DNA of 64,000 bases from Bacteroidaceae bacterium. Lineage in GTDB: Bacteria; Bacteroidota; Bacteroidia; Bacteroidales; Bacteroidaceae. How positions within the stretch are numbered: the stretch's first letter is position 1; each line of letters begins with the position of its first letter. The stretch spans positions 1 through 64,000 of the forward strand of contig JAEEZS010000023.1 in the NCBI GenBank assembly GCA_016291905.1. The letters are read 5' to 3'. The translations under genes and the position numbers were made by a program. The notes beneath the pieces were generated by a model. The model was not told the origin of the DNA, did no database searches, and saw nothing but the letters and a program-made list of their open reading frames with translations. This document shows positions 24,553 to 32,334 of this stretch, piece after piece.

Positions 24553-24560
24553 CAAAGATA
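24553..24560 (-). promoter_or_regulatory. -7 box of the DUF5009 gene
   Basis: TATCTTTG on the minus strand; no clear -33 TTTG at the right distance. Confidence 0.55.
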
Positions 24561-24655
24561 CTTAATTTCCGCGATTATCCCCTACTCGAAAGTCATTTTT
24601 CCTTGAAATCGTTATTTGTTTCGCTTTTTTCCATGAATAAATGCAAATTTATTCG

Positions 24656-24663
24656 TACCTTTG
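24656..24663 (+). promoter_or_regulatory. -7 box of the large secreted protein gene
   Basis: TACCTTTG 44 bp before the start codon at 24708; the -33 position lacks TTTG. Confidence 0.55.
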
Positions 24664-24707
24664 TCCCCTCCTATAGAAAATCAGTATTAACCATTAAAAA
24701 ACAATCA

Positions 24708-27700
24708 ATGAGAAAAGCTTTACTTTCAATTGTCTGCCTGCTGACGGCGCTTGTCGCATCGGCACAGACGTGGACGGCTCCTGCCGCTCCTGAACAAACT
24801 GACCTGAAGACAGGCGAAGAACTGTACCTCTACAACGTGGGCTCCAAGGCCTTCATGCTGGGTGCCAATGAATGGGGCACCCGTGCCAGTGTCAGCCCCA
24901 CGCACGGCTACAAGGTTATCCTCGAAGCCGTCGAAGGTGCTGCCGACACCTACTACCTGAAGGATTTTGTCGAAAACAAGGACAATGCCCTCATGTACTT
25001 CTATGCCTACGTCAACGACGGCTTCCAGAGCATCTGGGTTGACTACGACAAACCCGTCGATGAAGGCGGCGAACGCAGCATGGTGTGGACGCTTACGAAG
25101 CAGACCGACGGTTACTATGAAATTGAGAATGCCGACGGCAGGGCCGATGAGATGTCGGACCTCTATGGTAAGCTGGGCGTGGTGCCTTCGAAGAACGACA
25201 TGAAGCTCTACCTCTGCACCGACGTGATGTTCCCCGACGACGCAGGCAACTTCTGGACAAGCTGGTACTTTGTAGCCCCTGCGGTATATGCAGACTACGT
25301 TGGCAAGCTCATGCAGTTTAATGCCGCCGTGGCCCTTGCTGCTGTCATTGAGGAGGCTACAACCGTCAACGGGACGGACGAGACCGTTTATGATGAGGCC
25401 GTGAAGGTCTATGAGAACACCGCCAGCACGGAGGACGAACTGAACTATGCTCGCGAGGAGCTGGAGCACGCCATCTATGCGGCCCGTGTGCTGAATGCTA
25501 CCGTGACTAATTCGCTGGAGATGCTGCAGTATCAGGATATCGAGCAGACGTTTACCGACGGCACGGCTACGGGTTGGACCTCCACCACGGGTGCCCAGAA
25601 CAAGCAGGCCAGCAACGGCAACAACGCCAAGGACTATGAGGTCACGGGCAACCACTATGAGAACTGGAGCCCGTCGAATTTTACGGCTGGTAAGGTGTAT
25701 GCCACGGCCAAAAACCTCCCCGCAGGTGTCTATGCACTGAACGCCCTGGCCTACACCGTGGCTGGCAGCGACCTCTACCTCTATGCCGGCAACCGCAGCG
25801 AAGCTGTCACGGCTACGCAGATTGACATTGACCAACCCATCGAGGTGCTCAGCTACCTCACCGACGGCGGCGATATGGAAATCGGCCTTCGCCTGGAGGA
25901 CAAGACCACCAACTGGATTGGCATCGATAACGTCAACCTCTACTACATGGGCGCCAACGACGAAGCCTTCACTTGGCTGGCAAAGAACATCCTCGATGCC
26001 GATGAGGACTACACCGCCCTGAAGGGCACCGACGGCTACGAGTACTACCAGCATAGTGCCTACGAGGTTTACGAGGCTGCCCGTACCGAGCTGCAGAATG
26101 CCACTACTGCCGATGCTGTCAAGGCTGTTCTCGACACTTACAGCAACGCCTACACCGCCATCGACAAGAGCTTCAAGGCCTATGCCGCCTACTTTGTCCT
26201 CTTCGAGGAGGCTGCCGACTGGATGGGCGGAACGACGTCGGAGAGCGATGCCGTGCTTGAGCTCAGCGACTACCTCTTCATCGAGGATGGCGAGGGCTTC
26301 AACGGCAATGGCACGGCTCCCTATATCCTCGAAGCTGCCGAGCTTGACACCGACCAGATAAAGGCCGAGGCCGCCTACCTGAGCAAGCTGCTTGCCGATG
26401 CCATGGCCAGCAGCATGGGCGATGGCGATGACTGCACCGCCCTCATCGTCAATCCTCACTTCACTACTGCTGACGGCTGGACGAAGGTGGGCTTCGCCGA
26501 CTTCCCCGTTGGTCCCGAGAACTATCGCGTCGCCAGCTCCTACACCGTGCTGTTCGATGTTTATCAGGAGATAACGGGCTTGCAGAACGGCTTGTACGAG
26601 CTCAACCTCTACGACCTCTTCCGTCCTGCCGACTACGGCAGCGCCGACTACGACAAGACGCCGCGTGCCTATGTCTATATGAACAAGTTCCAGAAGAACC
26701 TCAACACCATCGAGAGCGGCGCTGTGCCCGAGCTCGTCCATTCCGGCGAGACCAGCATTCCCGATGTGGGCTTCGTGCCTAACGACGAGGAGTCGGCAGC
26801 CCTGGCCTTCCAGGACGGCCGCTATGCGCAGACGCTCTATGCCCTTGTCACCGACGGCACGCTCAAGCTGGGCGTCCGCAACGACCTGCGCTACGAGGGC
26901 TGCTGGGCTGTGTGGAGCGACATGCGTCTGACGTTCCGTGCAAAGAATGCCACGGCGCTGGCCGGTGCCCTTGAGCTCATGCTTCCCGAAGCTGAGGCTC
27001 TGCTGGGGAACAAGTGTGGACAGGCCGAGCTGACAGCTCTCTCCGATGCTGTCGTCAAGGCAAAGAGCGAGACCGATGGCTATGCCCTCTACGATGCCTT
27101 TGTGGAGATGAAGCAGGCCATGGAGGCTGTTGAGGCTTCCACGCAGGCCTATGCTGACCTTCGTCTGGCCCTTGACCAATTGAAGGAGGCCATCGAAGGC
27201 AATCCCACTCATGCTGACATCGCTAAGGCCAATGCGCTCTACAACGAGGCACTCGGCTCGTACGAGGCTGGCTCCTACGATGGCCCGACGGCTGCCGACA
27301 AGACCGTCGAGGTCAGTTCGATGGTCGTCGCCATCAAGTTTGGCGGCGGCAATGGCGAGCAGGATGTCACCGACCTCATCGTCAACCCGACCTTCGACCC
27401 CGAGCGCGGCAGCAAGGACACCGGCACCATCGAGGGCTGGATCACCAGCGCCATGAACGGCTACAAGCAGTACACCGTCAGCTACAACCGCGCCGGCATC
27501 GAGCTCCACCAGACCATCAACGGCCTGAAGCGCGGCAAGTACAAAGTCACCGTCCACACCTACTACCGTGCCGGTTACTACAACGAAGAGTATGACCTCT
27601 ACCAGAGCAGCGGCGCTGAGGCCACGCACCTCACCACGCTCTATGCCAAGACCGCCACGCAGACCTACGAGACGAAGGTCATGAACCTCTTCGAAGGTGC

Positions 27701-28715
27701 CAGCCCCACGAAGGTGGCCGACGAGAACTGCTATCAGTACTCCAACGGCGACATCAACGGCTGGTATGCCCCCGACGGCACCACGCCCACGGCAGCCTGG
27801 TTCGCCGACGGACGCTACCTCAACGAGCTTGAGTTCGTCATCGACGAGGAGGGCGGCAGCGTCACCATCGGCCTCGAGAAGACCGAAATCCTGCCCAACG
27901 ACTACGAGGTCGTGGGTGCCTGGAACCTCTACTACTATGGTGCCGACGACGAGCCCGTGCGTACCGACGTCACCGACCTCATCGTCAACCCGACCTTCGA
28001 CCCCGAGCGCGGCAGCAAGGACACCGGCACCATCGAGGGCTGGGTCACCAGCGCCATGAACGGCTACAAGCAGTACACCGTCAGCTACAACCGCGCCGGC
28101 ATCGAGCTCCACCAGACCATCAACGGCCTGCCGAAGGGCGACTACGAGGTCACCGTCCACACCTACTACCGTGCCGGTTACTACAACGAAGAGTATGACC
28201 TCTACCAGAGCAGCGGTGCTGAGGCCACGCACCTCACCACGCTCTACGCCAAGACCGCCAGCCAGACCTACGAGACGAAGGTCATGAACCTCTTCGAGGG
28301 CGCTAGCCCCACGAAGGTGGCCGACGAGAACTGCTATCAGTACTCCAGCGGTGACATCAACGGCTGGTATGCCCCCGACGGCACCACGCCCACGGCAGCC
28401 TGGTTTGCCGACGGCCGCTACCTCAACACCCTCGCCTTCCGTATTGACGAGGAGGGCGGCAGCGTCACCATCGGCCTTGAGAAGACAGAAATCCTTCCCA
28501 ACGACTACGAGGTCGTGGGCGCCTGGAACCTCTTCTACCTGGGCGATGTCACCGGCATAGCCTCTCCTAAATCCTCCCCTGAAGGGAAGGAATTTGAGTC
28601 ACCCCTCCTTCAGGAGGGGACGGGGGAGGCTCTCTACAACCTCGCCGGTCAGCGCCTCTCCGCTCCCCAGCGCGGCATCAACATCATCGGCGGCAAGAAG
28701 GTCGTGATTAAGTGA
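24708..28715 (+). CDS. Large secreted multidomain protein with tandem repeats and C-terminal sorting-like tail
   Basis: Start at MRKALLSIVCLLTALVASAQ, a clear signal peptide 44 bp after a -7 box; the open frame extends upstream but without family character. The 1335-residue product has an N-terminal module (20-180) opening WTAP, several galactose-binding-like beta modules of the type 'IVNPxF...GW', helical linkers, and two almost identical 201-residue units (codons 886-1086 and 1087-about 1278). The C terminus YNLAGQRL...GINIIGGKKVVIK resembles the conserved tail of Bacteroidales secreted proteins (T9SS-like). It is probably cell-surface or extracellular; the ligand, perhaps glycan, is unknown. 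Confidence 0.85.
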   Translation: MRKALLSIVCLLTALVASAQTWTAPAAPEQTDLKTGEELYLYNVGSKAFMLGANEWGTRASVSPTHGYKVILEAVEGAADTYYLKDFVENKDNALMYFYAYVNDGFQSIWVDYDKPVDEGGERSMVWTLTKQTDGYYEIENADGRADEMSDLYGKLGVVPSKNDMKLYLCTDVMFPDDAGNFWTSWYFVAPAVYADYVGKLMQFNAAVALAAVIEEATTVNGTDETVYDEAVKVYENTASTEDELNYAREELEHAIYAARVLNATVTNSLEMLQYQDIEQTFTDGTATGWTSTTGAQNKQASNGNNAKDYEVTGNHYENWSPSNFTAGKVYATAKNLPAGVYALNALAYTVAGSDLYLYAGNRSEAVTATQIDIDQPIEVLSYLTDGGDMEIGLRLEDKTTNWIGIDNVNLYYMGANDEAFTWLAKNILDADEDYTALKGTDGYEYYQHSAYEVYEAARTELQNATTADAVKAVLDTYSNAYTAIDKSFKAYAAYFVLFEEAADWMGGTTSESDAVLELSDYLFIEDGEGFNGNGTAPYILEAAELDTDQIKAEAAYLSKLLADAMASSMGDGDDCTALIVNPHFTTADGWTKVGFADFPVGPENYRVASSYTVLFDVYQEITGLQNGLYELNLYDLFRPADYGSADYDKTPRAYVYMNKFQKNLNTIESGAVPELVHSGETSIPDVGFVPNDEESAALAFQDGRYAQTLYALVTDGTLKLGVRNDLRYEGCWAVWSDMRLTFRAKNATALAGALELMLPEAEALLGNKCGQAELTALSDAVVKAKSETDGYALYDAFVEMKQAMEAVEASTQAYADLRLALDQLKEAIEGNPTHADIAKANALYNEALGSYEAGSYDGPTAADKTVEVSSMVVAIKFGGGNGEQDVTDLIVNPTFDPERGSKDTGTIEGWITSAMNGYKQYTVSYNRAGIELHQTINGLKRGKYKVTVHTYYRAGYYNEEYDLYQSSGAEATHLTTLYAKTATQTYETKVMNLFEGASPTKVADENCYQYSNGDINGWYAPDGTTPTAAWFADGRYLNELEFVIDEEGGSVTIGLEKTEILPNDYEVVGAWNLYYYGADDEPVRTDVTDLIVNPTFDPERGSKDTGTIEGWVTSAMNGYKQYTVSYNRAGIELHQTINGLPKGDYEVTVHTYYRAGYYNEEYDLYQSSGAEATHLTTLYAKTASQTYETKVMNLFEGASPTKVADENCYQYSSGDINGWYAPDGTTPTAAWFADGRYLNTLAFRIDEEGGSVTIGLEKTEILPNDYEVVGAWNLFYLGDVTGIASPKSSPEGKEFESPLLQEGTGEALYNLAGQRLSAPQRGINIIGGKKVVIK
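27363..27965 (+). repeat. Tandem coding repeat, first copy (603 bp)
   Basis: Begins at the codons for DVTDLIVNPTFDPERG and runs 603 bp (201 codons) to the start of the second copy. The copies differ by scattered substitutions only. Confidence 0.93.
27966..28540 (+). repeat. Tandem coding repeat, second copy
   Basis: Near-identical to 27363-27940 at DNA level, including synonymous sites, showing a recent in-frame duplication. The end is where the sequence passes into the C-terminal tail. Confidence 0.93.
28601..28631 (+). repeat. CCTCCTTCAGGAGG palindromic element inside a coding region
   Basis: The 31-bp stretch around CCCCTCCTTCAGGAGGGG matches 56380-56410 at 29 of 31 positions but is read there in another frame. 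A related unit precedes it at 28561-28592. It adds a non-conserved segment just before the C-terminal tail. Confidence 0.85.
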
Positions 28716-28772
28716 GAGAAGTGAGCGTGTTGGAGAAGTAAGCTCACCCGCATCAGGCCACCAAGCCTAAAC

Positions 28773-28810
28773 AGCGAGGGCGCAACCCCAAAGGTTGCGC
28801 CCTCGCTTTG
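28773..28810. terminator. Bidirectional terminator between convergent genes
   Basis: AGCGAGGGCGCAACC and GGTTGCGCCCTCGCT form a 15-bp stem with a short CCAAA-type loop (28773-28807). It separates the rightward large protein gene from leftward mfd. Confidence 0.85.
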
Positions 28811-28816
28811 AGATGT

Positions 28817-28928
28817 AGCAAGGGGGCGTCGTGCGCTACGCCCCCCTTGTTATTTTGTATGCCCCCCTTGTTATCATGTACGTCTCCCTTGTTATTAAGT
28901 ACGCTCTTTTGAATAACAGGGCAATGGG
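28817..28928. repeat. Phased word array, CCCCTTGTTAT, 21-bp period
   Basis: TTGTTAT starts at 28847, 28868 and 28889, exactly 21 bp apart, each preceded by CCC(C) and TACGC/TATGC/TACGT. Inverted copies flank the array (AGCAAGGGGGCGT at 28818; GAATAACAGGG at 28911). The same word in reverse complement makes the array at 61841. Confidence 0.88.
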
Positions 28929-28943
28929 AGATTTTGCTCTGGG

Positions 28944-31900
28944 TTATATAGCCTTTAGGACTTCGAGCGCTTCGCGGACGGAGTGGACGTCGGCGATGAG
29001 GAGGTTTTGGCGGCCGCCCGACTCGCGGAACTGGCACTCGTGGGAGCTGAGGGCGGGGTAGCGCAGGACACGGCCGAAGGTGTCGCTCTGATAGTAGGGG
29101 CTCTCGGTGTCGCTGACGAAATAGAGCACCATGCGTCCGGCCTTGAGGACAATCTTCTCGATGCCGAGGCTCTTGGCGATGCGGCGCAGGGGCACGACGT
29201 GCAGCAGCTCCTGTCCCTCCTCGGGGATGGGGCCGAAACGGTCCTCGAGGCGGCTCTGGAAGGCGGCAAGCTGGTCGTCGGTCTCGAGGCTGTCGAGCTC
29301 GCGGTAGATGAGGATGCGCTCGCTGCTGCCGGTGATGTACTCGTCGGGGAAGAGCAGCTCGAGGTCGCTGTCGAAGGTACACTCGCTGACGTAGCTCCAA
29401 TCGTCGGAGGCGGCGTCGGGCTCGGCGTTCTTCTCGGCCATGAGGTCGGCAAACTCCTCGGTGCGCAGCTCGTGGACGGCTTCGTTAAGTATCCGCTGGT
29501 AGGTCTCGTAGCCGAGGTCGGCAATGAATCCGCTCTGCTCGGCGCCGAGCAGGTTGCCCGCTCCGCGGATGTCGAGGTCCTGCATGGCGATGTGTATGCC
29601 GCTGCCGAGGTCGGTGAAGTTCTCGATGGCTGTGAGGCGGCGGCGTGCCTCGTCGGAGATGGTGCTGAGCGGGGGCGCCAGCAGGTAGCAGAAGGCACGG
29701 CGGTTGGTGCGTCCCACGCGGCCCCGCATCTGGTGGAGGTCGCTGAGGCCGAACATGTGAGCCTGGTTGATGAGGATGGTGTTGGCGTTGGGGATGTCGA
29801 TGCCGTTCTCCATGATGCTGGTGCAGATGAGCACGTCGTAGTCGTAGTTGATGAAGCCGAGGATGACGCGCTCGAGGCTCTCGGGGTCCATCTGTCCGTG
29901 TCCGATGGCGACGCGGGCGTCGGGGACGAGGCGTGTGACCAGCGAGGCAAGCTCGGGCAGGTTCTGCACGCGGTTGTTGATGAAGAACGTCTGTCCGCCA
30001 CGGGCCATCTCGAAGTTGATGGCGTCGCGGATGATGTCTTCGTTAAAGGGGTGTACCTCCGTCTGGATGGGATAGCGGTTGGGGGGCGGTGTCTGGATGA
30101 TGGAGAGGTCGCGGGCGCCCATCAGCGAGAACTGCAGGGTGCGCGGGATGGGCGTGGCGGTGAGCGTCAGCGTATCGACGTTGACTTTCAGCTGCTTCAG
30201 CCGCTCCTTGACGCTGACGCCGAACTTCTGCTCCTCGTCGATGATGAGCAGGCCGAGGTCTTTGAAGCGGACGTTCTTGCCGATGAGCTTGTGGGTGCCG
30301 ATGAGGATGTTCACTTTGCCGTCGGCCAGCTCGGCGAGGATGCGCTTCTCGTCAGCCGGCGTGCGGGCACGGGAGAGGTATTCGACCCTGACGGGGTAGT
30401 CGCGGAGACGCTCGGTGAAGGTCTGATAGTGCTGGTAGGCCAGCACGGTGGTAGGCACGAGCACGGCCACCTGCTTGTTGTCGGCACAGGCCTTGAAGGC
30501 GGCGCGGATGGCCACCTCGGTCTTGCCAAAGCCCACATCGCCGCAGATGAGGCGATCCATGGGGCGGGGGCGCTCCATGTCGGCCTTGACGTCCTGCGTG
30601 GCCTTCAGCTGGTCGGGGGTGTCCTCGTAGATGAACGAAGCCTCCAGCTCGTGCTGCATGAACGAGTCGGGGCTGTAGGCGAAGCCCTGTTCTTTCAGAC
30701 GCTTGGAATAGAGGATGATGAGGTCGCGGGCGATGTCCTTGATCTTGGTCTTCGTGCGTTGCTTCATCTTCTCCCAGGCACCTGTGCCGAGGTGGCTGAC
30801 ACGCGGCGCCTCGCCGTCCTTGCCCTTGTACTTGGATATCTTGTGGAGGGCGTGGATGCTGACGAGCAGGACGTCCTGGCTGCCGTTCTTCCCCTCGTAG
30901 AGGAGCTTGATGGCCTCCTGTGTGGTGTCGCCGTTGGGCACGCGCACCAGGCCGGCAAAGCGTCCGATGCCGTGGTCGATGTGGACGACGTAGTCGCCCA
31001 GCTCGAATTGTGCCAGCTCCTTGAGGGCCACGGACACCTTTCCCTGGCGGGCTTTGTCGCTGCGCAGGCTGTACTTGTGGAAACGGCCGAATATCTGGTG
31101 GTCGGTAAAGAAGCAGGCGTGCAGCGTGTGGTCGGCGAAGCCCTCGTGGAGCGTGTGGTCGATGGGGGTGAAGGGTATGTCGTCGCCGCGCTCCTCGAAG
31201 ATGGTGCGCAGGCGGTCGGTCTGCTTGCTGCTGTCGGAGAGGATATAGAGCTTGTAGCCCCGTCCGATGTAGTCTGTCAGCGTGGAGGCTACGAAGTCGA
31301 AATTCTTGTGGAACATCGGCTGGGGGGAGATGTCGAAGCGGATGACGGCCTCGGGCGTACCCGTGGGGTGCGAGCCGAACTCGATGCGCCTGAACCCCAT
31401 GCTCTGCCTGACAAAGGCCTCCTTGGTGATGAGGGTGGGAGTGTCAGCCGGAGAATCCGGATTGTCCGGAATATACTGAGTAATCGGGCTCACCGGATGA
31501 GCGAGGCTGTCAAACCTTTCGCAGGTCCACAGGAAATCGTGGAACATCAAGGCGCTTCCCTCGGGCAGATAGTCCAGGAGCGAAGCCTGCCCTGCGCTAC
31601 TCTGCTCGGGGGTGATGAACACCTCATCGACCTTCTCGCGGCTCAGCTGGCTCTCTACCTCAAAGGTGCGGATGCTGTCGATGTCGTCGCCGAAGAAATC
31701 GATGCGGTAGGGGTATTCCGACGAGAAGGAGAAGACGTCGATGATGCTGCCGCGCACGGCGTATTGGCCGGGCTCATAGACGTAGTCCGTGCGGTGGAAG
31801 CCTGCCTCGCCCAGTTGTTCTGCCAGCACGCTGATGTCGATGTGCTGCCCCACGCGGAGCGTGAGCGTGTTGCGTGCCAGGCTGTCATGCGATGCCACCC

Positions 31901-32333
31901 CTTCGGCCAAGGCGTCAGGATAGGTGACCACGACGATTCTCTCCCCATCCCTCCGTAAGGAGGAGAGCCCTGTCAGCACTTCCGTCCGAAGCACCTCGGC
32001 AGCATCGTCGCGCTGGCCGTACTTGATGGCACGCTTGTAGGACGAGGGGAAGAAAAGCACCTGGCTGGCAGTCCGTTTGTTGTCCTGTCCACCCAGCAGC
32101 CCAGTTAGGTCGTGGTAGAAATACCCGGCTTCTTCTGCATCGTTCAACACCGCGATGACCACCCCCGTACGGGGCGCCAGGCTCGTACGACGGCAGGCAG
32201 CGACTAAGACCGGCACAGCCGACGACACCAAACCTTGCAGGAAAACGGTCTTTGCTCCGCTTTCCCACACTTTCTGAAAAGCCTCTACGCCTTTGTGCCT
32301 GGCATAGAGCTGAGTTAGTTCTTCTATTCGCAC
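28944..32333 (-). CDS. mfd: Transcription-repair coupling factor
   Basis: Mfd (1129 residues) removes stalled RNA polymerase and recruits UvrA. Visible in order: UvrB-like N-terminal region, a CarD-like RNA polymerase interaction domain (about 440-540, ELGDYVVHIDHGIGRFAGL), the translocase with Walker A GDVGFGKTE and DEEQ box (IDEEQKFGVS), helicase motifs (TATPIPRTLQ, QMRGRVGRT) and the C-terminal TRCF domain. A short segment GLSSLRRDGER (near 125) comes from a dispersed palindromic element. The start is 1 bp after the stop of the upstream sugar-locus gene. Confidence 0.97.
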   Translation of the reverse strand: MRIEELTQLYARHKGVEAFQKVWESGAKTVFLQGLVSSAVPVLVAACRRTSLAPRTGVVIAVLNDAEEAGYFYHDLTGLLGGQDNKRTASQVLFFPSSYKRAIKYGQRDDAAEVLRTEVLTGLSSLRRDGERIVVVTYPDALAEGVASHDSLARNTLTLRVGQHIDISVLAEQLGEAGFHRTDYVYEPGQYAVRGSIIDVFSFSSEYPYRIDFFGDDIDSIRTFEVESQLSREKVDEVFITPEQSSAGQASLLDYLPEGSALMFHDFLWTCERFDSLAHPVSPITQYIPDNPDSPADTPTLITKEAFVRQSMGFRRIEFGSHPTGTPEAVIRFDISPQPMFHKNFDFVASTLTDYIGRGYKLYILSDSSKQTDRLRTIFEERGDDIPFTPIDHTLHEGFADHTLHACFFTDHQIFGRFHKYSLRSDKARQGKVSVALKELAQFELGDYVVHIDHGIGRFAGLVRVPNGDTTQEAIKLLYEGKNGSQDVLLVSIHALHKISKYKGKDGEAPRVSHLGTGAWEKMKQRTKTKIKDIARDLIILYSKRLKEQGFAYSPDSFMQHELEASFIYEDTPDQLKATQDVKADMERPRPMDRLICGDVGFGKTEVAIRAAFKACADNKQVAVLVPTTVLAYQHYQTFTERLRDYPVRVEYLSRARTPADEKRILAELADGKVNILIGTHKLIGKNVRFKDLGLLIIDEEQKFGVSVKERLKQLKVNVDTLTLTATPIPRTLQFSLMGARDLSIIQTPPPNRYPIQTEVHPFNEDIIRDAINFEMARGGQTFFINNRVQNLPELASLVTRLVPDARVAIGHGQMDPESLERVILGFINYDYDVLICTSIMENGIDIPNANTILINQAHMFGLSDLHQMRGRVGRTNRRAFCYLLAPPLSTISDEARRRLTAIENFTDLGSGIHIAMQDLDIRGAGNLLGAEQSGFIADLGYETYQRILNEAVHELRTEEFADLMAEKNAEPDAASDDWSYVSECTFDSDLELLFPDEYITGSSERILIYRELDSLETDDQLAAFQSRLEDRFGPIPEEGQELLHVVPLRRIAKSLGIEKIVLKAGRMVLYFVSDTESPYYQSDTFGRVLRYPALSSHECQFRESGGRQNLLIADVHSVREALEVLKAI
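31939..31970 (-). repeat. Palindromic element inside mfd
   Basis: On the minus strand CTCCTCCTTACGGAGGGATGGGGAGAG is a diverged relative of the 28601 and 56380 elements, given here as core CCTCCTTACGGAGGG. It encodes an extra loop in the N-terminal part of Mfd. Confidence 0.65.
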
Positions 32334-32334
32334 G

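Noticed and set aside
24726-28232. Long open frame on the minus strand opposite the large secreted protein gene
   Set aside because: It mirrors a GC-rich, repeat-bearing gene; the predicted protein is Val/Gly/Asp-rich without motifs, and the plus-strand gene has a signal peptide, domains and a conserved tail.
28983-31958. Open frame of almost 1000 codons antisense to mfd
   Set aside because: Mfd is certain in the opposite strand; the antisense product has the typical low-complexity composition of a shadow frame.
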